A stretch of DNA of 64,000 bases from Chamaea fasciata (taxonomy: Eukaryota > Chordata > Aves > Passeriformes > Sylviidae): contig JARCOQ010000006.1 in the NCBI GenBank assembly GCA_029207755.1, forward strand, positions 66,066,093-66,130,092, read 5' to 3'. Both the position numbers and the translations under genes were made by a program. This document shows positions 31,151 to 43,290 of the stretch, piece by piece. The notes below the pieces were generated by a model, which ran no database searches, was not told the origin of the DNA, and saw only the letters and a list, made by a program, of their open reading frames with translations. How positions within the stretch are numbered: the stretch's first letter is position 1; each line of letters starts with the position of its first letter.

Positions 31151-32390
31151 AAACGTGGAGACCCCAGATGTGGGTGCAGAATTACTTTTGGGTTCAGGCA
31201 AGCGTTTGTTCATCACAGTTACTCCCACAAGCCAGCCCAGGTGGGAGCAGAGCTCCTTCCACCCCACCCACCCTGTTTCCATCCCTTCTTCAGCACATCC
31301 CATGGTGCTTTTTTCTGCTGCTTCCCAGGAGCTGTTGGCTCTTGCCCTGCCCTGACTGCTGGACCCGTCTGTGGACACTGCACAGCGATCTGTTGCCAGC
31401 TCTCTGGATTCTGAAGGAAAACCCAAGCAAATCTCTGAATCAAAGTAAAGGTGTCTTGCAAACTTAACCTAATCCTTTGTAAAGCTGTATTAAGGCCAAA
31501 TTAAATTCAAATCTGTGGGTTCATTTTCCTCTTAGGCTTTATTCCTCGTTTGTTTGAGAGAGCTGGTGAGTCTTTTAGGACTCATGGTACCTTGGTTCCC
31601 TTTCAGAATGGAACAAATCTGAGACTTTTCCAGCCAGTTTTTCTTTAAATACCACGAGTTTTCATTCCCCTTTCATTTAAAATACTTCCACAATTTAATA
31701 TGAAATGCTGGGTAGCAAACCCGGTAGCACTTCCAGACAGAAAGAAGTATGTTGTGTGTAACTCCAAATGTGAATTCTCCTTGCAAAGTGATGGCTTTCC
31801 ACTGAGGTGGATCAAACAGATGCTCAGTTGGATGCTGGTGCTGAAGCACTTTTCTCTTGTGGCTTGAGTGTCTGATGGCAACAGCCTGAGATTTTAATAG
31901 CAGAAAGAAGGGATTTCCTACTAACCTTCCCCGGAGAACTGTCACTTGTACAGTCTTTTCCAGCCTCGTCTAGTCTGACCTGCATCTTCTCCAAAACTTG
32001 GTCAATTTTTAAATACTTTTTAAACTTTTTGTGTACCATTTGCAGAGAACAGGAGGGTGCTGGCTATTTTTTTCACAAAATACATGCTGCTCTGTGAGTG
32101 AGGTGGTCCTCCGTTCTCCCCAGAGCAACCTTTACCTGTCAGCTCTGCTGCTTCTTAAGGATGGGATGCTGGTGCTGGTGTGGATAAACAGATTTTCTCC
32201 CATTTTCAGCACAGGTGATGGAGGGAGAGGAGCTGTTGGCCAAGAGCCTCATGGTGCCAGCACCTCCTGACATGCAGGAGCTGAAAAACTAGAGGTTTTG
32301 CCCTTGTTGCATTCAGTGGATTTCTAATTTTACTTCAAGCTAATTGCTTCCTCGTCCTGGGAGGTGCCAGGGAGATGCCCAAGGGGACAC

Positions 32391-32685
32391 AAGGACAAAG
32401 ATTTTAGCAAGATCTATTGCCATAAGACAAGGGGTGTTGGTTTTAAACTGGAGGAGGGATGATTCAAATGAGCTTCAAGGAAGAAATTTTTAATCAATGA
32501 GGGTGATAAAAATGCTGTGGTCTCTGCCACAGGTTGCCCAGAGATGCTGTGGAAACATTCCAGGTTGGATGGGGCTTGGAACAAGCTGACTAGTTGAAGG
32601 TGTCCTTGCTTATTGCAGGGAGGGTGGAAGTAAATGAGATTTAAAGTGTCTCCCAAGCCAAACCATTGTACGATTTTACGATCAT
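32391..32685 (+). mobile_element. CR1 fragment B, unit 9
   Basis: 295 bp; GAAATTTTTAATC form, like unit 7. Confidence 0.88.
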
Positions 32686-32781
32686 CTCATCCAACTTCAC
32701 TGCTCCAACATGATTCCCATGAGCATGCAGGAGGCTGGGAAAAGGAATGTGGGCTCTCCCAGTTCAAACAAACAGAAAAGT

Positions 32782-33756
32782 TTATTTTGATGGCTGAGGG
32801 GGACGAGCACCAGAGGGTGATGCTCGTCTGATCCTGCTCTGGTTTTCAGGCCGACTGTACAGCTTTTTCTCCTGCCGCTGTTGCCGCCGGACGTGTCTCA
32901 TACGGATTGGCCCAGGCTGGGAGCGTTTGTCCTTCATGGAGCCAGCGAAGAGCCAGGGTGGTCTGTATGGAGCTGCTTGTCTGCTGGGTGACTGAGTGTC
33001 CTGGGACAGCCCTGGCACCCCCTGAGTGGCGGTGCTGGGGCTGCTGGTCTCAATACTTTGGGCCAGCACATCGTCGATCCGGCGGCGTTTTGCTGCCGGG
33101 CTCCTGAGTGACTGTGGCTCTGTGGCGCCCTCTGGATGGCCCCTCTTCAAGCTCTGCTTTTTGCGCGGGAAGCTGCTGCTGCTGCTGCTGCTGACCAGCA
33201 CCACAGTCTGGGACAGCCCTGGCACCCCCTGAGTGGCGGTGCTGGGGCTGCTGGTCTCAATACTTTGGGCGATCCGGCGGTGTTTTGCTGCCGGGCTCCT
33301 GAGTGTCTGTGGCTCTGTGGGGCCCTCTGGATGGCCTCTCTTCAAGCTCTGCTTTTTGCAGGGGAAGCTGCTGCTGCTGCTGCTTCTGACCAGAACCACA
33401 CTTTGAGACAGCCCTGGCACCCCCTGAGTGGCGGTGCTGGGGCTGCTGGTCTTGGCACGCAGCAGTGGCACTCGGTTCAGCCGTATGGGTTTCACTGCCT
33501 GGCTGCCCGGGCCTTGTGCTCTCTGTCTCCAGGAACGGCGCCGGGCCTGCTCCGCCCTGGGCTGTTCCGACAGGCCGCCGCTTCTGCTGCTGCTGTTTGG
33601 ATCTGCACATTGGAGAGAGGAGAGGGCAAGTGGTGTGAGCACCTGCGCAGGGCTCGGGTGATGTCCGTGCAGGATTGTCCCCAAGGCCTTGCCGGGCTGG
33701 CTTAAGGGCAGGGGAGGCATATGTGCCCACAGGCCAGCCTGGCCCCGCTGGCCCAA
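32782..33756 (-). CDS. Ser-rich repeat protein, unit 9 copy (324 codons, 2 repeats)
   Basis: B-C arrangement. The N-terminal run is interrupted by Arg (NSSSRSGGLS) and the entry to the repeats reads LLRAKTSSP (Glu to Lys); units 10 and 11 share both. Repeat B keeps SVVLVR and PTEPQT; repeat C has FPRKKQ. The first ATG is at 33720-33718. Confidence 0.55.
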   Translation of the reverse strand: MGQRGQAGLWAHMPPLPLSQPGKALGTILHGHHPSPAQVLTPLALSSLQCADPNSSSRSGGLSEQPRAEQARRRSWRQRAQGPGSQAVKPIRLNRVPLLRAKTSSPSTATQGVPGLSQSVVLVRSSSSSSFPCKKQSLKRGHPEGPTEPQTLRSPAAKHRRIAQSIETSSPSTATQGVPGLSQTVVLVSSSSSSSFPRKKQSLKRGHPEGATEPQSLRSPAAKRRRIDDVLAQSIETSSPSTATQGVPGLSQDTQSPSRQAAPYRPPWLFAGSMKDKRSQPGPIRMRHVRRQQRQEKKLYSRPENQSRIRRASPSGARPPQPSK

Positions 33757-34590
33757 GAGAGCCAGAGGGACTCTACCCTGGGTCGTTGTTGGAGCTCCTG
33801 CTTCCCCTTGCTGCAGCTCTTGACCGCTCCCCCACTGCCAGCCGTGGGGAGGGAGATTTTGCTCTCACCTTGCTTCTTCCCAGGAGGACACTTCTCAGCA
33901 GTGTTGTGCACCATTGTGGATAGGGAGCAGTGCCTGGAAGGTCTGTGCTGCAGGCCTTTCTCCTCCTGACAAAGCATCCCAGTCCTTGTTTGGACAGAGA
34001 GAGAGGCGTTTGTGGTGCCTCAGAGGCACCAGAACTCGCCAGTAGCCTTGGGCAAGCTCCTTCTCCTCGATCCTGTCCTCAGCTCTGCAAGTTGTGTTGC
34101 CACCTTTGTACCTTAGGGCTGGGTGATGATGTCACACTAGTCCCTGTCACCCACTGCCCTAATTCGGGGAGGCTATCCTTGTGGGTGCTGACAGTGACTT
34201 TGTCAATGCCAGGCACGGCTGTAAGGAGAAAAACAGAAATGGGAACAGGTTCATCAACAGGTTGGCGGGCTTAAGGAGACTTAGGTCTTACTACAGGTCA
34301 TCAGTGGTGATTAGGTCATACTAACCAGTCCTAATTCATTCTTTTGACAGCTCTAAGAGTACAGTTGATTGATTCATTCATTCTTTAAAAGAAGAGTTGT
34401 TCTGTGATACATTGGGCATATTGCTTGGGTCAGCCTCCTTAAAGGAAAATCAGAGTATTACCTACGGTCTCAAATGAAGCTTCTGAACCAACTTTAAGTA
34501 CTCATGTGTTTTTCCCGAAAGATAAAGTCTCTGAGGCCGTGGAAACTTCAGGATTGGGGTGGGCAAGCATGGCAGGAATTTGAGAAGATT

Positions 34591-34749
34591 GGTGCCCTGT
34601 AGGCACTGGGGGGCTCTGAAGTCTCCCTGGAGCCTTCTCTTCTCCAGGCTGAACAAGCTCAGCTCTCTCAGCCCATCTCCAGAGCAGAACTGCTCCAGCC
34701 CTTGGATCATGGCTGCAACCCTCCTCTGGACTCACTCCAGAAGTTCCAT
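34591..34749 (-). mobile_element. CR1 fragment A, unit 10
   Basis: Unchanged copy at the same offset. Confidence 0.83.
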
Positions 34750-34750
34750 G

Positions 34751-34785
34751 TTTTTGTTTTTTTTTGTGTTTTTTTTTTTTTTTTT
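34751..34785. repeat. T tract, unit 10
   Basis: 35 bp with G and GTG interruptions. Confidence 0.9.
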
Positions 34786-36025
34786 AAACGTGGAGACCCC
34801 AGATGTGGGTGCAGAATTACTTTTGGGTTCAGGCAAGCGTTTGTTCATCACAGTTACTCCCACAAGCCAGCCCAGGTGGGAGCAGAGCTCCTTCCACCCC
34901 ACCCACCCTGTTTCCATCCCTTCTTCAGCACATCCCATGGTGCTTTTTTCTGCTGCTTCCCAGGAGCTGTTGGCTCTTGCCCTGCCCTGACTGCTGGACC
35001 CGTCTGTGGACACTGCACAGCGATCTGTTGCCAGCTCTCTGGATTCTGAAGGAAAACCCAAGCAAATCTCTGAATCAAAGTAAAGGTGTCTTGCAAACTT
35101 AACCTAATCCTTTGTAAAGCTGTATTAAGGCCAAATTAAATTCAAATCTGTGGGTTCATTTTCCTCTTAGGCTTTATTCCTCGTTTGTTTGAGAGAGCTG
35201 GTGAGTCTTTTAGGACTCATGGTACCTTGGTTCCCTTTCAGAATGGAACAAATCTGAGACTTTTCCAGCCAGTTTTTCTTTAAATACCACGAGTTTTCAT
35301 TCCCCTTTCATTTAAAATACTTCCACAATTTAATATGAAATGCTGGGTAGCAAACCCGGTAGCACTTCCAGACAGAAAGAAGTATGTTGTGTGTAACTCC
35401 AAATGTGAATTCTCCTTGCAAAGTGATGGCTTTCCACTGAGGTGGATCAAACAGATGCTCAGTTGGATGCTGGTGCTGAAGCACTTTTCTCTTGTGGCTT
35501 GAGTGTCTGATGGCAACAGCCTGAGATTTTAATAGCAGAAAGAAGGGATTTCCTACTAACCTTCCCCGGAGAACTGTCACTTGTACAGTCTTTTCCAGCC
35601 TCGTCTAGTCTGACCTGCATCTTCTCCAAAACTTGGTCAATTTTTAAATACTTTTTAAACTTTTTGTGTACCATTTGCAGAGAACAGGAGGGTGCTGGCT
35701 ATTTTTTTCACAAAATACACGCTGCTCTGTGAGTGAGGTGGTCCTCCGTTCTCCCCAGAGCAACCTTTACCTGTCAGCTCTGCTGCTTCTCAAGGATGGG
35801 ATGCTGGTGCTGGTGTGGATAAACAGATTTTCTCCCATTTTCAGCACAGGTGATGGAGGGAGAGGAGCTGTTGGCCAAGAGCCTCATGGTGCCAGCACCT
35901 CCTGACATGCAGGAGCTGAAAAACTAGAGGTTTTGCCCTTGTTGCATTCAGTGGATTTCTAATTTTACTTCAAGCTAATTGCTTCCTCGTCCTGGGAGGT
36001 GCCAGGGAGATGCCCAAGGGGACAC

Positions 36026-36320
36026 AAGGACAAAGATTTTAGCAGGGTCTATTGCCATAAGACAAGGGGTGTTGGTTTTAAACTGGAGGAGGGATGATTC
36101 AAATGAGCTTCAAGGAAGAAATTTTTTATCAATGAGGGTGATAAAAATGCTGTGGTCTCTGCCACAGGTTGCCCAGAGATGCTGTGGAAACATTCCAGGT
36201 TGGATGGGGCTTGGAACAAGCTGACTAGTTGAAGGTGTCCTTGCTTATTGCAGGGAGGGTGGAAGTAAATGAGATTTAAAGTGTCTCCCAAGCCAAACCA
36301 TTGTACGATTTTACGATCAT
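36026..36320 (+). mobile_element. CR1 fragment B, unit 10
   Basis: 295 bp; first copy with TTAGCAGGGTCTATTGCC. Confidence 0.88.
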
Positions 36321-36416
36321 CTCATCCAACTTCACTGCTCCAACATGATTCCCATGAGCATGCAGGAGGCTGGGAAAAGGAATGTGGGCTCTCCCAGTTC
36401 AAACAAACAGAAAAGT

Positions 36417-37391
36417 TTATTTTGATGGCTGAGGGGGACGAGCACCAGAGGGTGATGCTCGTCTGATCCTGCTCTGGTTTTCAGGCCGACTGTACAGCTT
36501 TTTCTCCTGCCGCTGTTGCCGCCGGACGTGTCTCATACGGATTGGCCCAGGCTGGGAGCGTTTGTCCTTCATGGAGCCAGCGAAGAGCCAGGGTGGTCTG
36601 TATGGAGCTGCTTGTCTGCTGGGTGACTGAGTGTCCTGGGACAGCCCTGGCACCCCCTGAGTGGCGGTGCTGGGGCTGCTGGTCTCAATACTTTGGGCCA
36701 GCACATCGTCGATCCGGCGGCGTTTTGCTGCCGGGCTCCTGAGTGACTGTGGCTCTGTGGCGCCGTCTGGATGGCCCCTCTTCAAGCTCTGCTTTTTGCA
36801 GGGGAAGCTCCTGCTGCTGCTGCTGCTGACCAGCACCACAGTCTGGGACAGCCCTGGCACCCCCTGAGTGGCGGTGCTGGGGCTGCTGGTCTCAATACTT
36901 TGGGCGATCCGGCGGTGTTTTGCTGCCGGGCTCCTGAGTGACTGTGGCTCTGTGACGCCCTCTGGATGGCCTCTCTTCAAGCTCTGCTTTTTGCAGGGGA
37001 AGCTGATGCTGCTGCTGCTTCTGACCAGAACCACACTTTGAGACAGCCCTGGCACCCCCTGAGTGCCGGTGCTGGGGCTGCTGGTCTTGGCACGCAGCAG
37101 TGGCACTCGGTTCAGCCGTATGGTTTTCACTGCCTGGCTGCCCGGGCCTTGTGCTCTCTGTCTCCAGGAACGGCGCCGGGCCTGCTCCGCCCTGGGCTGT
37201 TCCGACAGGCCGCCGCTTCTGCTGCTGCTGTTTGGATCTGCACATTGGAGAGAGGAGAGGGCAAGTGGTGTGAGCACCTGCGCAGGGCTCGGGTGATGTC
37301 CGTGCAGGATTGTCCCCAAGGCCTTGCCGGGCTGGCTTAAGGGCAGGGGAGGCATATGTGCCCACAGGCCAGCCTGGCCCCGCTGGCCCAA
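36417..37391 (-). CDS. Ser-rich repeat protein, unit 10 copy (324 codons, 2 repeats)
   Basis: The first repeat is a hybrid: it starts STGTQ like A, has VTEPQS like A, yet ends KHRRIAQ like B. This points to an A/B unequal exchange with a breakpoint near its 3' end. Repeat C has an Arg in its serine run (SSSSRSFP) and HPDGATEPQS. The N-terminal segment reads AVKTIRLN, shared with unit 11. The first ATG is at 37355-37353. Confidence 0.55.
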   Translation of the reverse strand: MGQRGQAGLWAHMPPLPLSQPGKALGTILHGHHPSPAQVLTPLALSSLQCADPNSSSRSGGLSEQPRAEQARRRSWRQRAQGPGSQAVKTIRLNRVPLLRAKTSSPSTGTQGVPGLSQSVVLVRSSSSISFPCKKQSLKRGHPEGVTEPQSLRSPAAKHRRIAQSIETSSPSTATQGVPGLSQTVVLVSSSSSRSFPCKKQSLKRGHPDGATEPQSLRSPAAKRRRIDDVLAQSIETSSPSTATQGVPGLSQDTQSPSRQAAPYRPPWLFAGSMKDKRSQPGPIRMRHVRRQQRQEKKLYSRPENQSRIRRASPSGARPPQPSK

Positions 37392-38225
37392 GAGAGCCAG
37401 AGGGACTCTACCCTGGGTCGTTGTTGGAGCTCCTGCTTCCCCTTGCTGCAGCTCTTGACCGCTCCCCCACTGCCAGCCGTGGGGAGGGAGATTTTGCTCT
37501 CACCTTGCTTCTTCCCAGGAGGACACTTCTCAGCAGTGTTGTGCACCATTGTGGATAGGGAGCAGTGCCTGGAAGGTCTGTGCTGCAGGCCTTTCTCCTC
37601 CTGACAAAGCATCCCAGTCCTTGTTTGGACAGAGAGAGAGGCGTTTGTGGTGCCTCAGAGGCACCAGAACTCGCCAGTAGCCTTGGGCAAGCTCCTTCTC
37701 CTCGATCCTGTCCTCAGCTCTGCAAGTTGTGTTGCCACCTTTGTACCTTAGGGCTGGGTGATGATGTCACACTAGTCCCTGTCACCCACTGCCCTAATTC
37801 GGGGAGGCTATCCTTGTGGGTGCTGAGAGTGACTTTGTCAATGCCAGGCACGGCTGTAAGGAGAAAAACAGAAATGGGAACAGGTTCATCAACAGGTTGG
37901 CGGGCTTAAGGAGACTTAGGTCTTACTACAGGTCATCAGTGGTGATTAGGTCATACTAACCAGTCCTAATTCATTCTTTTGACAGCTCTAAGAGTACAGT
38001 TGATTGATTCATTCATTCTTTAAAAGAAGAGTTGTTCTGTGATACATTGGGCATATTGCTTGGGTCAGCCTCCTTAAAGGAAAATCAGAGTATTACCTAC
38101 GGTCTCAAATGAAGCTTCTGAACCAACTTTAAGTACTCATGTGTTTTTCCCGAAAGATAAAGTCTCTGAGGCCGTGGAAACTTCAGGATTGAGGTGGGCA
38201 AGCATGGCAGGAATTTGAGAAGATT

Positions 38226-38384
38226 GGTGCCCTGTAGGCACTGGGGGGCTCTGAAGTCTCCCTGGAGCCTTCTCTTCTCCAGGCTGAACAAGCTCAGCTC
38301 TCTCAGCCCATCTCCAGAGCAGAACTGCTCCAGCCCTTGGATCATGGCTGCAACCCTCCTCTGGACTCACTCCAGAAGTTCCAT
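38226..38384 (-). mobile_element. CR1 fragment A, unit 11
   Basis: Copy preceded on the plus strand by the GGATTGAGGTGG variant. Confidence 0.83.
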
Positions 38385-38385
38385 G

Positions 38386-38418
38386 TTTTTTGTTTTTTTT
38401 TTTTTTTTTTTTTTTTTT
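38386..38418. repeat. T tract, unit 11
   Basis: 33 bp, a single G near the left end. Confidence 0.9.
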
Positions 38419-39658
38419 AAACGTGGAGACCCCAGATGTGGGTGCAGAATTACTTTTGGGTTCAGGCAAGCGTTTGTTCATCACAGTTACTCCCACAAGC
38501 CAGCCCAGGTGGGAGCAGAGCTCCTTCCACCCCACCCACCCTGTTTCCATCCCTTCTTCAGCACATCCCATGGTGCTTTTTTCTGCTGCTTCCCAGGAGC
38601 TGTTGGCTCTTGCCCTGCCCTGACTGCTGGACCCGTCTGTGGACACTGCACAGCGATCTGTTGCCAGCTCTCTGGATTCTGAAGGAAAACCCAAGCAAAT
38701 CTCTGAATCAAAGTAAAGGTGTCTTGCAAACTTAACCTAATCCTTTGTAAAGCTGTATTAAGGCCAAATTAAATTCAAATCTGTGGGTTCATTTTCCTCT
38801 TAGGCTTTATTCCTCGTTTGTTTGAGAGAGCTGGTGAGTCTTTTAGGACTCATGGTACCTTGGTTCCCTTTCAGAATGGAACAAATCTGAGACTTTTCCA
38901 GCCAGTTTTTCTTTAAATACCACGAGTTTTCATTCCCCTTTCATTTAAAATACTTCCACAATTTAATATGAAATGCTGGGTAGCAAAACCGGTAGCACTT
39001 CCAGACAGAAAGAAGTATGTTGTGTGTAACTCCAAATGTGAATTCTCCTTGCAAAGTGATGGCTTTCCACTGAGGTGGATCAAACAGATGCTCAGTTGGA
39101 TGCTGGTGCTGAAGCACTTTTCTCTTGTGGCTTGAGTGTCTGATGGCAACAGCCTGAGATTTTAATAGCAGAAAGAAGGGATTTCCTACTAACCTTCCCC
39201 GGAGAACTGTCACTTGTACAGTCTTTTCCAGCCTCGTCTAGTCTGACCTGCATCTTCTCCAAAACTTGGTCAATTTTTAAATACTTTTTAAACTTTTTGT
39301 GTACCATTTGCAGAGAACAGGAGGGTGCTGGCTATTTTTTTCACAAAATACACGCTGCTCTGTGAGTGAGGTGGTCCTCCGTTCTCCCCAGAGCAACCTT
39401 TACCTGTCAGCTCTGCTGCTTCTCAAGGATGGGATGCTGGTGCTGGTGTGGATAAACAGATTTTCTCCCATTTTCAGCACAGGTGATGGAGGGAGAGGAG
39501 CTGTTGGCCAAGAGCCTCATGGTGCCAGCACCTCCTGACATGCAGGAGCTGAAAAACTAGAGGTTTTGCCCTTGTTGCATTCAGTGGATTTCTAATTTTA
39601 CTTCAAGCTAATTGCTTCCTCGTCCTGGGAGGTGCCAGGGAGATGCCCAAGGGGACAC

Positions 39659-39953
39659 AAGGACAAAGATTTTAGCAGGGTCTATTGCCATAAGACAAGG
39701 GGTGTTGGTTTTAAACTGGAGGAGGGATGATTCAAATGAGCTTCAAGGAAGAAATTTTTTATCAATGAGGGTGATAAAAATGCTGTGGTCTCTGCCACAG
39801 GTTGCCCAGAGATGCTGTGGAAACATTCCAGGTTGGATGGGGCTTGGAACAAGCTGACTAGTTGAAGGTGTCCTTGCTTATTGCAGGGAGGGTGGAAGTA
39901 AATGAGATTTAAAGTGTCTCCCAAGCCAAACCATTGTACGATTTTACGATCAT
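39659..39953 (+). mobile_element. CR1 fragment B, unit 11
   Basis: 295 bp; same form as unit 10. Confidence 0.88.
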
Positions 39954-40049
39954 CTCATCCAACTTCACTGCTCCAACATGATTCCCATGAGCATGCAGGA
40001 GGCTGGGAAAAGGAATGTGGGCTCTCCCAGTTCAAACAAACAGAAAAGT

Positions 40050-41024
40050 TTATTTTGATGGCTGAGGGGGACGAGCACCAGAGGGTGATGCTCGTCTGAT
40101 CCTGCTCTGGTTTTCAGGCCGACTGTACAGCTTTTTCTCCTGCCGCTGTTGCCGCCGGACGTGTCTCATACGGATTGGCCCAGGCTGGGAGCGTTTGTCC
40201 TTCATGGAGCCAGCGAAGAGCCAGGGTGGTCTGTATGGAGCTGCTTGTCTGCTGGGTGACTGAGTGTCCTGGGACAGCCCTGGCACCCCCTGAGTGGCGG
40301 TGCTGGGGCTGCTGGTCTCAATACTTTGGGCCAGCACATCGTCGATCCGGCGGCGTTTTGCTGCCGGGCTCCTGAGTGACTGTGGCTCTGTGGCGCCGTC
40401 TGGATGGCCCCTCTTCAAGCTCTGCTTTTTGCAGGGGAAGCTGCTGCTGCTGCTGCTGCTGACCAGCACCACAGTCTGGGACAGCCCTGGCACCCCCTGA
40501 GTGGCGGTGCTGGGGCTGCTGGTCTCAATACTTTGGGCGATCCGGCGGTGTTTTGCTGCCGGGCTCCTGAGTGTCTGTGGCTCTGTGGCGCCCTCTGGAT
40601 GGCCTCTCTTCAAGCTCTGCTTTTTGCAGGGGAAGCTGATGCTGCTGCTGCTTCTGACCAGAACCACACTTTGAGACAGCCCTGGCACCCCCTGAGTGCC
40701 GGTGCTGGGGCTGCTGGTCTTGGCACGCAGCAGTGGCACTCGGTTCAGCCGTATGGTTTTCACTGCCTGGCTGCCCGGGCCTTGTGCTCTCTGTCTCCAG
40801 GAACGGCGCCGGGCCTGCTCCGCCCTGGGCTGTTCCGACAGGCCGCCGCTTCTGCTGCTGCTGTTTGGATCTGCACATTGGAGAGAGGAGAGGGCAAGTG
40901 GTGTGAGCACCTGCGCAGGGCTCGGGTGATGTCCGTGCAGGATTGTCCCCAAGGCCTTGCCGGGCTGGCTTAAGGGCAGGGGAGGCATATGTGCCCACAG
41001 GCCAGCCTGGCCCCGCTGGCCCAA
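40050..41024 (-). CDS. Ser-rich repeat protein, unit 11 copy (324 codons, 2 repeats)
   Basis: Like unit 10, but the first repeat carries ATEPQT and the serine run of repeat C is uninterrupted. The A/B hybrid breakpoint therefore differs from that of unit 10, or was shifted by later conversion. The first ATG is at 40988-40986. Confidence 0.55.
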   Translation of the reverse strand: MGQRGQAGLWAHMPPLPLSQPGKALGTILHGHHPSPAQVLTPLALSSLQCADPNSSSRSGGLSEQPRAEQARRRSWRQRAQGPGSQAVKTIRLNRVPLLRAKTSSPSTGTQGVPGLSQSVVLVRSSSSISFPCKKQSLKRGHPEGATEPQTLRSPAAKHRRIAQSIETSSPSTATQGVPGLSQTVVLVSSSSSSSFPCKKQSLKRGHPDGATEPQSLRSPAAKRRRIDDVLAQSIETSSPSTATQGVPGLSQDTQSPSRQAAPYRPPWLFAGSMKDKRSQPGPIRMRHVRRQQRQEKKLYSRPENQSRIRRASPSGARPPQPSK

Positions 41025-41858
41025 GAGAGCCAGAGGGACTCTACCCTGGGTCGTTGTTGGAGCTCCTGCTTCCCCTTGCTGCAGCTCTTGACCGCTCCCC
41101 CACTGCCAGCCGTGGGGAGGGAGATTTTGCTCTCACCTTGCTTCTTCCCAGGAGGACACTTCTCAGCAGTGTTGTGCACCATTGTGGATAGGGAGCAGTG
41201 CCTGGAAGGTCTGTGCTGCAGGCCTTTCTCCTCCTGACAAAGCATCCCAGTCCTTGTTTGGACAGAGAGAGAGGCGTTTGTGGTGCCTCAGAGGCACCAG
41301 AACTCGCCAGTAGCCTTGGGCAAGCTCCTTCTCCTCGATCCTGTCCTCAGCTCTGCAAGTTGTGTTGCCACCTTTGTACCTTAGGGCTGGGTGATGATGT
41401 CACACTAGTCCCTGTCACCCACTGCCCTAATTCGGGGAGGCTATCCTTGTGGGTGCTGACAGTGACTTTGTCAATGCCAGGCACGGCTGTAAGGAGAAAA
41501 ACAGAAATGGGAACAGGTTCATCAACAGGTTGGCGGGCTTAAGGAGACTTAGGTCTTACTACAGGTCATCAGTGGTGATTAGGTCATACTAACCAGTCCT
41601 AATTCATTCTTTTGACAGCTCTAAGAGTACAGTTGATTGATTCATTCATTCTTTAAAAGAAGAGTTGTTCTGTGATACATTGGGCATATTGCTTGGGTCA
41701 GCCTCCTTAAAGGAAAATCAGAGTATTACCTACGGTCTCAAATGAAGCTTCTGAACCAACTTTAAGTACTCATGTGTTTTTCCCGAAAGATAAAGTCTCT
41801 GAGGCCGTGGAAACTTCAGGATTGAGGTGGGCAAGCATGGCAGGAATTTGAGAAGATT

Positions 41859-42017
41859 GGTGCCCTGTAGGCACTGGGGGGCTCTGAAGTCTCCCTGGAG
41901 CCTTCTCTTCTCCAGGCTGAACAAGCTCAGCTCTCTCAGCCCATCTCCAGAGCAGAACTGCTCCAGCCCTTGGATCATGGCTGCAACCCTCCTCTGGACT
42001 CACTCCAGAAGTTCCAT
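41859..42017 (-). mobile_element. CR1 fragment A, unit 12
   Basis: Same flanking variant as unit 11. Confidence 0.83.
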
Positions 42018-42018
42018 G

Positions 42019-42050
42019 TTTTTTGTTTTTTTTTTTTTTTTTTTTTTTTT
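42019..42050. repeat. T tract, unit 12
   Basis: 32 bp, a single G near the left end; one T shorter than unit 11. Confidence 0.9.
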
Positions 42051-43290
42051 AAACGTGGAGACCCCAGATGTGGGTGCAGAATTACTTTTGGGTTCAGGCA
42101 AGCGTTTGTTCATCACAGTTACTCCCACAAGCCAGCCCAGGTGGGAGCAGAGCTCCTTCCACCCCACCCACCCTGTTTCCATCCCTTCTTCAGCACATCC
42201 CATGGTGCTTTTTTCTGCTGCTTCCCAGGAGCTGTTGGCTCTTGCCCTGCCCTGACTGCTGGACCCGTCTGTGGACACTGCACAGCGATCTGTTGCCAGC
42301 TCTCTGGATTCTGAAGGAAAACCCAAGCAAATCTCTGAATCAAAGTAAAGGTGTCTTGCAAACTTAACCTAATCCTTTGTAAAGCTGTATTAAGGCCAAA
42401 TTAAATTCAAATCTGTGGGTTCATTTTCCTCTTAGGCTTTATTCCTCGTTTGTTTGAGAGAGCTGGTGAGTCTTTTAGGACTCATGGTACCTTGGTTCCC
42501 TTTCAGAATGGAACAAATCTGAGACTTTTCCAGCCAGTTTTTCTTTAAATACCACGAGTTTTCATTCCCCTTTCATTTAAAATACTTCCACAATTTAATA
42601 TGAAATGCTGGGTAGCAAAACCGGTAGCACTTCCAGACAGAAAGAAGTATGTTGTGTGTAACTCCAAATGTGAATTCTCCTTGCAAAGTGATGGCTTTCC
42701 ACTGAGGTGGATCAAACAGATGCTCAGTTGGATGCTGGTGCTGAAGCACTTTTCTCTTGTGGCTTGAGTGTCTGATGGCAACAGCCTGAGATTTTAATAG
42801 CAGAAAGAAGGGATTTCCTACTAACCTTCCCCGGAGAACTGTCACTTGTACAGTCTTTTCCAGGCTCGTCTAGTCTGACCTGCATCTTCTCCAAAACTTG
42901 GTCAATTTTTAAATACTTTTTAAACTTTTTGTGTACCATTTGCAGAGAACAGGAGGGTGCTGGCTATTTTTTTCACAAAATACACGCTGCTCTGTGAGTG
43001 AGGTGGTCCTCCGTTCTCCCCAGAGCAACCTTTACCAGTAAGCTCTGCTGCTTCTCAAGGATGGGATGCTGGTGCTGGTGTGGATAAACAGATTTTCTCC
43101 CATTTTCAGCACAGGTGATGGAGGGAGAGGAGCTGTTGGCCAAGAGCCTCATGGTGCCAGCACCTCCTGACATGCAGGAGCTGAAAAACTAGAGGTTTTG
43201 CCCTTGTTGCATTCAGTGGATTTCTAATTTTACTTCAAGCTAATTGCTTCCTCGTCCTGGGAGGTGCCAGGGAGATGCCCAAGGGGACAC

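Larger units (their letters stand above)
30355..33991. repeat. Macrosatellite unit 9 (3,637 bp)
   Basis: Its first 2.3 kb follow unit 7, but its ORF region is of a different, two-repeat type shared with units 10 and 11. The junction of the higher-order duplication therefore lies between about 32540 and 33160. A private CTTCTTAAGG occurs near 32153. Confidence 0.97.
33992..37626. repeat. Macrosatellite unit 10 (3,635 bp)
   Basis: Two coding repeats. It is the first unit of the window's right half to carry TTTTAGCAGGGTCTATTGCC at the start of the plus-strand CR1 piece (near 36040), a form kept in all later complete units. Confidence 0.97.
37627..41259. repeat. Macrosatellite unit 11 (3,633 bp)
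   Basis: Close relative of unit 10 over the ORF. It shares GGATTGAGGTGGGC (near 38187) with units 12 and 18 only. A private GCTGAGAGTGAC occurs near 37824. Confidence 0.97.
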
